A stretch of 37,527 nt of DNA, from positions 1-37,527 of the forward strand of contig JAKSCH010000050.1 in NCBI GenBank assembly GCA_022360695.1. The letters are read 5' to 3'. Origin of the DNA: Gemmatimonadota bacterium (GTDB lineage Bacteria; Gemmatimonadota; Gemmatimonadetes; Palauibacterales; Palauibacteraceae). Below, in pieces: positions 25,123 through 35,439 of the stretch; the first letter of the stretch is position 1, and each line of letters starts with the position of its first letter. Below the pieces are notes generated by a model. That model saw nothing but the letters and a program-made list of their open reading frames with translations. It ran no database searches and was not told the origin of the DNA. The translations under genes and the position numbers were made by a program.

Positions 25123-26331
25123 TTGAGGCGTATACAGCTGACAACCGCGGGCGAGTCGCACGGACCCGCGATCGTGTCGATCCTCGCCGGGATGCCGGCC
25201 GGTCTCCCCCTCGGCCCGGATGACGTGGCTCGCGAGCTCGTCCGACGGCAGGGCGGGCACGGCCGGGGTGGCCGGATGATGATCGAGGACGACGTGGGCG
25301 AGATCTTCGCCGGGGTCCGTCTCGGCCAGACGATCGGCGGTCCCATCGCGATCCGCATCCCGAACCGCGATTTCCGGAATTGGACCGAGGCGATGGCGGT
25401 CGAGGCGCCCCGGACGGAGGACGAGGAGCTGCTCCGCCGCGTCCACCTGCCGAGACCGGGGCACGCGGACCTGGTCGGGATGATCAAGTACGGGCGCGAC
25501 GACGCGCGCGACATCCTCGAGCGCGCGAGCGCGCGTGAGACCGCCGCACGGGTCGCCGCGGGGGCGATCGCGAAACGTCTCCTGGAGGAGTTCGGCGTCC
25601 GCGTGGAGAGTCACGTCGTGCGGATCGGGCCCGTCGCGGCGGATCCACCGCGCCGGCTCCCTGACGACATCGAGTCGACGGCCGATGCCTCTCCGGTTCG
25701 GTGTCTCGACGAAAGCGCGGCCGACCGAATGGTCGAGGCCATCGACGAGGCTCGGCGCGCGGGCGACTCGCTCGGGGGGGTGTTCGAGGTCGTAGCGCGT
25801 GGCCTTCCGGTCGGGCTGGGCAGCCACGTGAGCGGTGACTCGCGACTGGGAGGGCGGATCGCCGGGGCGCTCATGTCCATCCATGCGATGAAGGGCGTCG
25901 AGATCGGCATGGGATTCGAGGCGGCAGCTACGCTGGGCTCGGGTGTGCACGATGAGATCGAGCGCGATCCGAGCCGCGCGCGGACCGGCGGCTACCGACG
26001 TCGTCGCAACAACGCGGGTGGCCTGGAGGGCGGCATCACGACGGGGGAGCCGGTCGTGGCGCGCGTGGCCATGAAGCCGCTGAGCTCGCTCCGTCGGCCG
26101 CTCGACAGCGTCGACACGCGGACGGGGGAGCCGGCGAAGGCGATCCGCGAGCGGAGCGACGTCTGCGCGGTCCCGGCGGCGGCGATCGTGGGCGAGGCGA
26201 TGCTCGCGCTCGTGTTGGCGGATGCCTGGATCGAGAAGTTCGGCGGGGATTCCCTCGAAGAGATGCGCGCGAACTTCGACGCCTACCTCGCTCGTCTCGC
26301 GCCCCCGGAGACGGAGTCGCCCGAGGGGTGA
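25123..26331 (+). CDS. aroC: Chorismate synthase AroC
   Basis: Protein of 402 aa. TTG at 25123 gives the N-terminus MRRIQLTTAGESHGP, the position where AroC proteins normally start; the frame further upstream runs into a terminator. The ribosome-binding site is weak. AroC makes chorismate from 5-enolpyruvylshikimate 3-phosphate using reduced FMN, the last shikimate step. Signatures seen: TAGESHGPAIVSILAGMPAG, RRQGGHGRGGRMMIEDD, ERASARETAARVAAGAIAK, GLEGGITTGEPVVARVAMKP and the C-terminal AIVGEAMLALVLADAW. It overlaps aroK by 4 nt (GTGA), so aroC-aroK form one operon. Confidence 0.95.
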   Translation: MRRIQLTTAGESHGPAIVSILAGMPAGLPLGPDDVARELVRRQGGHGRGGRMMIEDDVGEIFAGVRLGQTIGGPIAIRIPNRDFRNWTEAMAVEAPRTEDEELLRRVHLPRPGHADLVGMIKYGRDDARDILERASARETAARVAAGAIAKRLLEEFGVRVESHVVRIGPVAADPPRRLPDDIESTADASPVRCLDESAADRMVEAIDEARRAGDSLGGVFEVVARGLPVGLGSHVSGDSRLGGRIAGALMSIHAMKGVEIGMGFEAAATLGSGVHDEIERDPSRARTGGYRRRRNNAGGLEGGITTGEPVVARVAMKPLSSLRRPLDSVDTRTGEPAKAIRERSDVCAVPAAAIVGEAMLALVLADAWIEKFGGDSLEEMRANFDAYLARLAPPETESPEG

Positions 26332-26849
26332 TCGAGGCCGTTCGTAGCGTGTGGCTGGTCGGCTTGTCGGGCTCCGGGAAGTCGACGACCGGTCCGCTGG
26401 TGGCCGATCGGATCGGGTTCGACTTCGTCGACCTCGATGCCCAGATCCAGCGGAAGACCGGCGAAACGATCCCTCAGATCTTCCGTACGGGCGGAGAGCC
26501 GCGGTTCCGCCGGCTGGAGGCCGCGGCGACGAGCGAGATCGCCACCCTGGCCGGCGTGGTCGTGGCGACGGGCGGAGGCTGGATGGCCCGGTCGGACGTG
26601 GAACGTGTCGGGGAGGGCCGCGTACGAGTTTGGTTGCGCGTCAGCCCGGAGGTCGCGATCCATCGGCTGGGCGACGGCGTCGGGAGCGGCCGACCGCTCC
26701 TCGACGCTCCGGACCCCGAGGCGGCGCTTACGGCGCTCTACCGGGCCCGAAAGCCGGCGTACGCCGAGGCGGAGCTGTCGGTCGAGACGGACGGTCGGTC
26801 GCCGGTTGAGGTTGCGGAGGAAGTCGTCCGGAGGTTAGAAGGGTGTTGA
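26328..26849 (+). CDS. aroK: Shikimate kinase AroK
   Basis: Protein of 173 aa from GTG 26328, coupled to aroC. It phosphorylates shikimate at the 3-hydroxyl with ATP. Walker A is GLSGSGKST. The shikimate-binding Asp is in DFVDLDAQIQ, Arg and Glu are in RTGGEPRFRRLE, and the GGG motif is in VVATGGGWM. The lid Arg is in SGRPLLDAPD. The last codons (E-G-C-stop) lie inside the left arm of the repeat element at 26838, so the element defines the C-terminus. Confidence 0.92.
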   Translation: MIEAVRSVWLVGLSGSGKSTTGPLVADRIGFDFVDLDAQIQRKTGETIPQIFRTGGEPRFRRLEAAATSEIATLAGVVVATGGGWMARSDVERVGEGRVRVWLRVSPEVAIHRLGDGVGSGRPLLDAPDPEAALTALYRARKPAYAEAELSVETDGRSPVEVAEEVVRRLEGC

Positions 26850-27136
26850 AGAAGTACGGCGGGTCGCGTTCCGAGCGCCACGGCCCCGGATCCGAGGCAG
26901 AACGGCGCAGGCATAGCCAAAGCTACGTCGAGCCGGTCGAACGACGGAGACGGGGCCGTGCCGCCGGAACCGGGCGGCACGGATGCCCGGGCAACGAGGT
27001 GAACGGCGCATGGGTGTCGCGGATTGATCCGTCGTCGTTCCTCCTCGCCGTAGCGCTGCTACGACTCGTCGTCTCTCCTTGCCTGAACCACGCGAGACCC
27101 ATGCGCGCGACCCGCCGTACTTCTTCAACACCCTTC
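26838..27136 (+). repeat. Large three-armed inverted-repeat element (copy 2)
   Basis: A 299-nt element in the aroK-topA gap with perfect 31-bp outer arms (26838-26868 and 27106-27136). Three inner hairpins are visible: CACGGCCCCG (26879-26888) with CGGGGCCGTG (26951-26960); GTGCCGCC (26958-26965) with GGCGGCAC (26973-26980); GCGCATGGGT (27006-27015) with ACCCATGCGC (27097-27106). The first and third carry the family core in opposite orientation, with TAGC-CAAA-GCTA at 26914-26925 and CGTAGC-GCT-GCTACG at 27049-27063. It contains no credible gene. It may be a non-autonomous mobile element; no transposase is in the window. Confidence 0.85.
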
Positions 27137-27190
27137 GGGGAAGGCGCGGGCAAGACCATCACTCCTGAGCGGGAGATCGAGAAGAGCTAG

Positions 27191-29860
27191 ATGGATTTGG
27201 TGATCGTCGAGTCGCCGGCGAAGGCGCGGACATTGGAGGGGTATCTGGGATCCGGCTACCGAGTCGAGGCATCGGTGGGTCACGTCCGCGATCTGCCCAA
27301 GAGCGGATTGGGCGTGGACGTGGAGAGCGGGTTCGAGCCCGAGTACGTGACCATCGACGGCAAGGGGCCCGTGCTCAAGAAGCTGCGCACCGCCGCCAAG
27401 GAAGCGGAATCCGTGCTGCTCGCCACCGACCCCGATCGAGAAGGGGAGGCGATCGCCTACCACATCGCCGAAGTCTTGGGTGCGTCCAAGAAGGGCGCCG
27501 CGGAACGATTTCGGCGGATCACGTTCAACGAGATCACCAAGACCGCGGTTCTCGCCGCGCTCGAGACGCCCGGAGAGCTCGACCGGAATCGCATCGAGGC
27601 GCAGCAAGCGCGTCGTATCCTGGATCGTCTCGTAGGCTACAAGCTCTCGCCGCTTCTCTGGAAGAAGATCAGCCCCGGCTTGTCCGCCGGACGCGTGCAA
27701 TCGGTAGCGGTGCGGCTCCTCGTCGAGCGAGAACGGGAGCGTCGCGCGTTCCACAGCGCCTCGTTCTGGGATCTGCGGGCCCAGCTCGTCGCGGAAGGCC
27801 GAGAGTTCAGGGCGGATCTCACGGCGCTCGACGACGTCCCGGTGGCGACCGGTCGCGATTTCGACGAGCGGACCGGCGAGCTCAAGAAGGGGCGGCAGGT
27901 CGCGCTGCTCGACGAGGACGCCGCCAACGAGCTCCGCGATGCGCTCGTCGACGAGACGTTCCGCGTCCGTTCGCTCGAGGAGAAGAAGTCGAAACGGAGC
28001 CCGTACGCCCCGTTCACGACCGCCACGCTCCAGCAAGAGGCCAACCGCAAGCTGAACCTCGGAGCCCGCGAGACCATGCGGATCGCGCAGGGGCTGTACG
28101 AGGATGGACTCATCACCTATATGCGCACGGACTCGGTGCAGCTTTCGGAGGACGCGATCTCCGCGATCCGGACGCGCGTGGATGCCCGATACGGGGCCGA
28201 ATACCTGAGCCCGGAGCCCCGCCGGTTCCAGACCAAGTCGAAGAGCGCACAGGAGGCCCACGAGGCGATCCGACCGGCCGGGACCGAGATGCCCACCGCG
28301 AAGGAGCTCGGGCTCTCCAGCAAGCGTGCCGCGCTGTACGACCTCATCTGGAAACGTACGATCGCGACCCAGATGGCCGATGTCCGTCAACGGCACCTGA
28401 CGGCCCTGATCGAGGCCGGCGCAGCGCTGTTCCGCGCCACGGGGAAGGTGATCGAGTTCGCCGGCTTCTTCCGGGCCTACGTCGAGGGGTCCGACGACCC
28501 GACCGCGGCGCTCGAGGATCAAGAGGTCGTCCTCCCTGCGCTCGAGGAAGGTCAGGAGCTCGACTGCAAGGAGCTCGAGGCGCTTCACCACGAGACCAAG
28601 CCACCGGCGCGCTTCACGGATGCGACGCTGGTCAAGGAGCTGGAGGCGGATGGCATCGGTCGCCCGTCGACCTACGCCTCGATCATCTCGACGATCCTCG
28701 ACCGCGAGTACGCCGAACGGAAGAACAAGCAGCTCATTCCCACGTTCGTCGCCTTCGCCGTCACGGCCCTTCTCGAGCAGCACTTCCCGGATCTGGTCGA
28801 TACCGGCTTCACGGCGGACATGGAGGGATCGCTCGACGAGATCGCGCGCGGTCGCCAGGACTGGCGCACCTATCTGGGCGACTTCTACAGCGGTGACGAC
28901 GGGTTTGAGGCACGCGTCCTGGACCGCGAGGGCGCGATCGACCCGCGCGAGGCGTCGACGGTCACGCTTCGTGACCTGAGCCCGAGGATTCGGATCGGAC
29001 GCTACGGCCCGTTCCTGGAGCTGATCCGCGATGAGAACCGGATGACGGCGCCGCTCCCCGAGGGCGTCCCCCCGGCGGACTTGGCCGAGGCTGCGGCGAT
29101 CGAGATCCTGGAGCGCCGCGCCGAGGGGCCCGATCAGCTGGGGGTCGACCCCGAGACCGGTGAGCCGATCTATTTGATGACGGGTCGCTTCGGCCCCTAC
29201 GTACAGCGGGGCGAGATGGTCGAGGGCGGTGACAAGCCCAAGCGGGCCTCGATCCCCGAGAAGGTGCCGTACGACGACATGACGCTGGAGATCGCGCTCA
29301 AGCTGCTCGCGATGCCGGCGGAGCTCGGGACGCACCCGGCGGACGGCAAACCGGTCAAGGTCGGCATCGGACGCTACGGACCCTACGTCGTCCACGAAGG
29401 GGACTACCGCTCGCTCACCGAGACGGACGATCCCCTCACCGTGACCATCGACCGAGCGCTCGAGCTGCTCGCGATGCCGAAGCGCCGCGGTCGACGAGCG
29501 GCCGCGAAGCCCGTACGAGAGGTGGGGAAGCACCCGGACGACGATCAGCCGATCGGGCTCTACAACGGCCGCTACGGACCCTACGTCAAACACGGGAAAG
29601 TGAACGCGTCGCTCCCGAAGGGGATCGAGCCCGAAGACGTCACGGTTCCGATCGCGCTCGAGCTTTTGCAGAAGCGAATCGAGCGGGACGCCGCGAAGAA
29701 GGGCAAGAAGAGGACGACGACGAAAAAGAAGACGGCCAAGAAGACCACCGCCAAGAAGACCCCGAAGAAAGCCGCGTCCAAGACTACGCGCGCGACGTCG
29801 ACCGCCGAGAAACCCAGCGCGAAGAAGTCGAGCGGGGCCGAGAAGACGTCGAAGAAATGA
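27191..29860 (+). CDS. topA: DNA topoisomerase I TopA
   Basis: Protein of 889 aa from ATG 27191. Type IA topoisomerase relaxing negative supercoils. TOPRIM motifs are MDLVIVESPAKARTLEGYLG and LLATDPDREGEAIAYHIAE. The catalytic Tyr is Y310 in GLITYMRTDSVQLS. The domain IV motif EAHEAIRP and the GIGRPSTYASII motif are present. The C-terminal third carries four GRYGPY/GRFGPY-type repeats (GRYGPFLEL, GRFGPYVQRG, GRYGPYVVHEG, GRYGPYVKHG), without zinc-finger cysteines, then a 50-residue Lys/Thr/Ala tail like a histone-H1 tail, likely a DNA-binding tail. The stop overlaps the next start (ATGA). Confidence 0.95.
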   Translation: MDLVIVESPAKARTLEGYLGSGYRVEASVGHVRDLPKSGLGVDVESGFEPEYVTIDGKGPVLKKLRTAAKEAESVLLATDPDREGEAIAYHIAEVLGASKKGAAERFRRITFNEITKTAVLAALETPGELDRNRIEAQQARRILDRLVGYKLSPLLWKKISPGLSAGRVQSVAVRLLVERERERRAFHSASFWDLRAQLVAEGREFRADLTALDDVPVATGRDFDERTGELKKGRQVALLDEDAANELRDALVDETFRVRSLEEKKSKRSPYAPFTTATLQQEANRKLNLGARETMRIAQGLYEDGLITYMRTDSVQLSEDAISAIRTRVDARYGAEYLSPEPRRFQTKSKSAQEAHEAIRPAGTEMPTAKELGLSSKRAALYDLIWKRTIATQMADVRQRHLTALIEAGAALFRATGKVIEFAGFFRAYVEGSDDPTAALEDQEVVLPALEEGQELDCKELEALHHETKPPARFTDATLVKELEADGIGRPSTYASIISTILDREYAERKNKQLIPTFVAFAVTALLEQHFPDLVDTGFTADMEGSLDEIARGRQDWRTYLGDFYSGDDGFEARVLDREGAIDPREASTVTLRDLSPRIRIGRYGPFLELIRDENRMTAPLPEGVPPADLAEAAAIEILERRAEGPDQLGVDPETGEPIYLMTGRFGPYVQRGEMVEGGDKPKRASIPEKVPYDDMTLEIALKLLAMPAELGTHPADGKPVKVGIGRYGPYVVHEGDYRSLTETDDPLTVTIDRALELLAMPKRRGRRAAAKPVREVGKHPDDDQPIGLYNGRYGPYVKHGKVNASLPKGIEPEDVTVPIALELLQKRIERDAAKKGKKRTTTKKKTAKKTTAKKTPKKAASKTTRATSTAEKPSAKKSSGAEKTSKK

Positions 29861-30810
29861 CGCGACACGTCGCACCCGCGGGCTCGCGGGGGCGAGCCGA
29901 AGTCGAGTGGCTGGAGGACTTCCTTCGGTACGCAGAGCGCGAGCGCCGTCTCTCCCCCAACACCGTCGCGGCGTACCGCCGCGACCTCGAGCAGCTCGCC
30001 GCGTTTCTCGCCAGCACCGAAGCGGTTGACGGGGGTCGGGACCCGATCTGGGCGCGCGTCGATCGGCTCGCGATCCGCGGGTTTCTCGGACAGCTCGAGA
30101 GCCGCGGTCTCGGGCGCGCGACAATCCAACGGAAGCTCGCGGCCGTCCGCGCGTTGTACGCGTTTCTCCATAGAACGGACCGCCTGACCTCGAACCCGGC
30201 GCGGCTCGTCCGCTCGCCGAAGCGGGAGCGATCGCTCCCGGGCTTCCTGGGGGAGGAAAAGGCACGCGAGCTGTTCGACCGGATCGGAGACGAGGCGGCG
30301 GCCTCCGAGGATCCGCTCGTCCTCCGTCGTTGGGCGCTGCTCGAGCTCCTGTACTCGTGCGGCCTTCGGTTGGGCGAGATCCACGGGCTCGACGTGGCGG
30401 ATGCCGATCTACACGACCGACAGGTGCGGGTGGTCGGCAAGGGCGCGAAGGAGCGGATCGTACCGCTCGGTGGCCGCGCGGCCGGCGCGATCGAGACATA
30501 TCTCGAGGCTCGCCCGTCCGTCGAGACGCGGGCCTTGTTCGTCTCCATGCGTGGAACTCGTCTATCGCGACGGCAGATCCAGCGCGACGTGACCGCCGCG
30601 CTCGCCGGCGTCGCCGACGGTGAACGGCTGACGGTCCACTCGCTGAGGCATACGTTCGCGACCCATCTGCTCGATCGGGGGGCGGACCTCGTGTCGGTCA
30701 AGGAGATGCTCGGGCATGCGAGCTTGAGCACGACCCGGATCTACACGCACACGTCCGTCGAACGGCTCAAGCGGGTGCACTCCCAGGCTCACCCGCGAGG
30801 AGGGGGATGA
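29857..30810 (+). CDS. Tyrosine recombinase XerC/XerD
   Basis: Protein of 317 aa from ATG 29857, coupled to topA. It resolves chromosome dimers at dif sites with FtsK. The N-terminal SAM-like domain ([20 protein letters not shown]) is followed by a catalytic domain with R171 ([12 protein letters not shown]), Lys in [29 protein letters not shown], the second His in [14 protein letters not shown] and nucleophile Y296. Gene order topA-xer-hslV-hslU favours XerC naming by context, but XerC and XerD cannot be told apart by eye. It overlaps hslV at its stop. Confidence 0.92.
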   Translation: MTRHVAPAGSRGRAEVEWLEDFLRYAERERRLSPNTVAAYRRDLEQLAAFLASTEAVDGGRDPIWARVDRLAIRGFLGQLESRGLGRATIQRKLAAVRALYAFLHRTDRLTSNPARLVRSPKRERSLPGFLGEEKARELFDRIGDEAAASEDPLVLRRWALLELLYSCGLRLGEIHGLDVADADLHDRQVRVVGKGAKERIVPLGGRAAGAIETYLEARPSVETRALFVSMRGTRLSRRQIQRDVTAALAGVADGERLTVHSLRHTFATHLLDRGADLVSVKEMLGHASLSTTRIYTHTSVERLKRVHSQAHPRGGG

Positions 30811-31349
30811 TGGAACGGATCCGCGCCACGACGATCCTTTGCGTACGGAAGGGTGAGGACGTGGCCATGGCGGGTGATGGACAGGTGACGATGGGCGACA
30901 CCGTGGTCAAGGCGCGGGCGAGCAAGCTTCGCACGATGCGCGATGGGAAGATCCTGGCGGGGTTCGCGGGTGGCGTCGCCGACGCGCTCACGCTGTTCGA
31001 GAAATTCGAATCGCAGCTCGAACGACACCCCAAGAACCTGACACGCGCGGCCGTCGAGCTCGCCAAGGAATGGCGAAGCGATCGCTATCTTCGAAGGCTC
31101 GAGGCGCTGCTCGCGGTGGCGGACCGAGAGGCGAGCCTGCTGATCGCCGGCACGGGCGAAGTGATCGAGCCGGACGACGGGATCCTCGCGCTCGGCTCGG
31201 GCGGATCGTACGCGCTGGCGGCGGCCCGCGCCCTGTCACGACACACGGAGCTCACCGCGGCCGAGGTGGCCCGGCGGGGTCTGGAGATCGCGGCGGAGAT
31301 CTGCGTATACACGAATTCCGAGCTCACGCTGCTCGAACTGACGGAGTAG
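30810..31349 (+). CDS. hslV: ATP-dependent protease subunit HslV
   Basis: Protein of 179 aa. ATG 30810 has AGGAGG 6 nt upstream; ATG 30807 is also possible. HslV is the peptidase of the HslUV complex, a proteasome-like chamber. After a short propeptide (MERIRA) the catalytic Thr starts the mature protein ([11 protein letters not shown]), and [11 protein letters not shown] and [17 protein letters not shown] match the family. The C-terminal half has [18 protein letters not shown]. HslU lies 7 nt downstream. Length is normal. Confidence 0.95.
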   Translation: MERIRATTILCVRKGEDVAMAGDGQVTMGDTVVKARASKLRTMRDGKILAGFAGGVADALTLFEKFESQLERHPKNLTRAAVELAKEWRSDRYLRRLEALLAVADREASLLIAGTGEVIEPDDGILALGSGGSYALAAARALSRHTELTAAEVARRGLEIAAEICVYTNSELTLLELTE

Positions 31350-31356
31350 GGACGTC

Positions 31357-32835
<1,479 letters not shown>

Positions 32836-32890
32836 CTTCGACCGACCGTCGATGAGCTCGACCTCGAACCTCCCACCACCAGGAGTAGGC

Positions 32891-33802
32891 ATGGATGCAG
32901 CGGGACACTTCCTCTCGATCGCCGACTGGTCGACGGAGCGACTCACGCAGGCGCTCGATCTGGCCGATCGCCTCAAGGCGGATCCGGCGAGCGCCGGGCG
33001 GCCGCTGGCCGGGAAGACGTTGGCGATGCTCTTCACGAAGAGCTCGACGCGAACCCGCGTCTCGTTCGAGGTCGGTGCGCACCAATTGGGCGGGCAGGCG
33101 CTGTTTTTATCGGCTCGCGACATCCAGCTCGGTCGGGGGGAGCCCATCGCCGATACCGCTCGAGTGCTGTCGCGCTACGTACACGGGATCATGATCCGCA
33201 CGTTCGACCAGGAAGACGTCGTCGCGCTGGCCGAGCACGGGACGATCCCGGTCATCAACGGTCTGACGGATCTCTTGCACCCCTGTCAGATCATGGCCGA
33301 CGTGCAGACGATTCGGGAGGAGTTCGGCCCCGATCTGTCGGGAGTCACCGTGGCCTGGATCGGCGACGGGAACAACATGGCGAACTCCTGGCTCAACGCG
33401 GCCGCGCGTCTCGGGTTTTCGCTACGTCTCGCGTGCCCGGAGGGCTACGAGCCGGATGCGGCGACGCTCGAGGCGGCGCGGGACGCGACGTCCGTCGAGC
33501 TCGTGCGCGATCCGGCGGAGGCCGCGGTCGGGGCCCGGGTCGTCACGACCGACGTGTGGGCCTCGATGGGGCAGGAGGAAGAGGCGGCCGAGCGGGCGCG
33601 GGCGTTCGACGGCTACCACGTCGACGCGGAGATCATGTCGAACGCGACCGAAGATGCGATCTTCCTCCATTGCCTCCCGGCGCACCGCGGCGAGGAGGTC
33701 GCCGCGGAGGTCATCGATGGCCCGGCGTCTCGCGTGTGGGATGAAGCCGAGAATCGACTCCACGCGCAAAAGGCGATCCTCGCCATGCTGATGGGCGGCT
33801 AG
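32891..33802 (+). CDS. argF: Ornithine carbamoyltransferase ArgF
   Basis: Protein of 303 aa. ATG 32891 has AGGAG 5 nt upstream, preferred to ATG 32852. The enzyme makes citrulline from ornithine and carbamoyl phosphate. The carbamoyl-phosphate motif STRTR (52-56) in FTKSSTRTRVSFEVG, the ornithine-site DVWASMGQE and HCLPAHRGEE (H260, C261) are present. HCLP together with SMG marks ornithine rather than acetylornithine specificity. No other arginine genes are nearby. gcvT follows after 24 nt. Confidence 0.93.
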   Translation: MDAAGHFLSIADWSTERLTQALDLADRLKADPASAGRPLAGKTLAMLFTKSSTRTRVSFEVGAHQLGGQALFLSARDIQLGRGEPIADTARVLSRYVHGIMIRTFDQEDVVALAEHGTIPVINGLTDLLHPCQIMADVQTIREEFGPDLSGVTVAWIGDGNNMANSWLNAAARLGFSLRLACPEGYEPDAATLEAARDATSVELVRDPAEAAVGARVVTTDVWASMGQEEEAAERARAFDGYHVDAEIMSNATEDAIFLHCLPAHRGEEVAAEVIDGPASRVWDEAENRLHAQKAILAMLMGG

Positions 33803-33826
33803 GTCCGGAGACCGAAAGGGATCGAG

Positions 33827-34930
33827 GTGAGCGCAGAGGAACTGAAGAAGACGGCGTTGTTCGACGAGCACGTCCGTCTCAACGGGAAGCTCGTGCCCTT
33901 CGCCGGCTACGCGATGCCGGTTCAATACCCGAGCGGCATCCGCGCCGAGCACCAGGCGGTCCGCGAGACCGCAGGGTTGTTCGACGTGTCGCACATGGGG
34001 GAGTTCCGGATCCGGGGAGCCGATGCGTTGTCCTTCGTCTCCTACGCGACCACGAACGATCCGGGACAGCTCGCGGTCGGCGACGCGCAGTACAGCGCCA
34101 TGTGTCACGAATCGGGTGGGGTGGTCGACGATCTCCTGGTGTATCGCCTGGGCGAAGCGGATATCCGGCTCGTCGTCAACGCGGCGAACATGGAGAAGGA
34201 CTGGGATCACTTGTCGGGCATCGCGTCCTCGTTCGATGTGACCATGGAGGACGAGAGCGACGCGATCGGGCTCATCGCCCTTCAAGGCCCCTCCGCGGAG
34301 CGTCTCCTGGCCCCGCTGACCGAAGGCACCGACCTGGCGAGCATCGGCTACTACACGTTTGTAGAAGGTCGGATCGGCGACGGAGAGGGGGTGATCAGCC
34401 GCACGGGATACACCGGCGAGGATGGGTTCGAGCTCTATCTGCCCGCCTCCGAAGCGACCGCGGCGTGGCGTGCGTTGGAGGATGCCGGCGCCGTCCCCGC
34501 GGGTCTCGGGGCGCGGGACTCGCTCCGTCTCGAGATGGGATACGCGCTCTACGGGAACGACATCGATGACGAGACGACGGCGCTCGAGGCGGGTCTCGGC
34601 TGGTTGGTCAAGCTCGACAAGGGCGAGTTCGTCGGTCGCGAGGCGCTCGCCGCTCAGAAGGCCGACGGGCTGACCAAGCGGTTGCGAGGCATCCGTCTGC
34701 TGGAGCGCGGGTTCCCTCGACCCGGATACGATGTTCGGTGGGAAGGCGAGGTCGTCGGCCGAGTCCGGAGCGGCACGGTCAGCCCGACGCTCGGGCACGG
34801 GATCGCCACGGCATATCTCCCGGCCTCCTCGACGTTCGGCGATTCGGTGGAGATCCTCATCCGGGACGACGCGATCCCGGGCGAGGTGGTGCGCCCTCCC
34901 TTCTACGACGGCGGCTCGCTCAAGCGATGA
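33827..34930 (+). CDS. gcvT: Aminomethyltransferase GcvT (glycine cleavage T protein)
   Basis: Protein of 367 aa from GTG 33827. It transfers the methylene group from the H-protein lipoyl arm to tetrahydrofolate and releases ammonia. The N-terminus [20 protein letters not shown], folate-site [11 protein letters not shown], the [12 protein letters not shown] segment, [15 protein letters not shown] and [15 protein letters not shown] match GcvT, and the C-terminal barrel has [20 protein letters not shown]. No gcvH or gcvP is nearby and no glycine riboswitch is seen. It overlaps the next gene by 4 nt. Confidence 0.94.
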   Translation: MSAEELKKTALFDEHVRLNGKLVPFAGYAMPVQYPSGIRAEHQAVRETAGLFDVSHMGEFRIRGADALSFVSYATTNDPGQLAVGDAQYSAMCHESGGVVDDLLVYRLGEADIRLVVNAANMEKDWDHLSGIASSFDVTMEDESDAIGLIALQGPSAERLLAPLTEGTDLASIGYYTFVEGRIGDGEGVISRTGYTGEDGFELYLPASEATAAWRALEDAGAVPAGLGARDSLRLEMGYALYGNDIDDETTALEAGLGWLVKLDKGEFVGREALAAQKADGLTKRLRGIRLLERGFPRPGYDVRWEGEVVGRVRSGTVSPTLGHGIATAYLPASSTFGDSVEILIRDDAIPGEVVRPPFYDGGSLKR

Positions 34931-35439
34931 CGCGATCCCCCCGGGTGGCCGTCCTCACCGTGTCCGATGGCGTCGCCGCGGGCGCGCGCGAAGATCTCTC
35001 CGGAGCTGCCATCCGCGAGTGGTTGGGGGAGCAGGACTACGAGCTCGCGTCCGCGGCCGTCGTACCGGATGAAACGCTCGCGATCGGCTCGCACCTCGCG
35101 GCATGGGCCGATTCGGACGACGTCGATTGCGTGCTGACGACCGGTGGAACCGGGCTGGGACCGCGTGACGTGACCCCGGAGGCGACACGAGCCGTGATCG
35201 AGCGAGAAGCGCCCGGGATCGCGGAGGCGATCCGCACGGCCGGTGCCGCGAGCACGGTCTTCGCGCCGCTCGCTCGCGGACTGGCGGGGGTTCGAGGGAG
35301 CACGCTCATCGTGAATCTGCCCGGTAGTCCGGGCGGCGTAGCCGACGGACTCGAAGTCCTGGCGCCGTTGCTCGACCACGCGGTGGATCTGTTGCGCGGA
35401 AGCACCGAGCACGCGGCCTCCGGACCGGAGACGTCCTGA
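34927..35439 (+). CDS. Molybdopterin adenylyltransferase-type protein (MogA/MoaB family)
   Basis: Protein of 170 aa from ATG 34927, coupled to gcvT. It adenylates molybdopterin before metal insertion in MogA-type enzymes. The N-terminal [20 protein letters not shown], the [20 protein letters not shown] loop and the [15 protein letters not shown] motif are all family features. MogA and MoaB share these and cannot be told apart here. It overlaps the following sigma-54 activator by one base (TGATG). No other molybdenum cofactor genes are in view. Confidence 0.88.
   Translation: MTRSPRVAVLTVSDGVAAGAREDLSGAAIREWLGEQDYELASAAVVPDETLAIGSHLAAWADSDDVDCVLTTGGTGLGPRDVTPEATRAVIEREAPGIAEAIRTAGAASTVFAPLARGLAGVRGSTLIVNLPGSPGGVADGLEVLAPLLDHAVDLLRGSTEHAASGPETS

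Noticed and set aside
22699-25950. Minus-strand open frame of 1083 codons
   Set aside because: It covers pilP, pilQ and aroC on the opposite strand, runs through an intrinsic terminator and shows no recognisable domain.
26835-27190. Short open frames in both strands of the element between aroK and topA
   Set aside because: They arise because the arms are inverted repeats; no domain or ribosome-binding site supports them.
27125-30499. Minus-strand open frame of 1124 codons
   Set aside because: It is antisense to topA and xer with low-complexity Arg/Leu-rich sequence, as expected from codon bias.
33803-33826. Glycine riboswitch before gcvT
   Set aside because: The gap to argF is only 24 nt and holds no aptamer.
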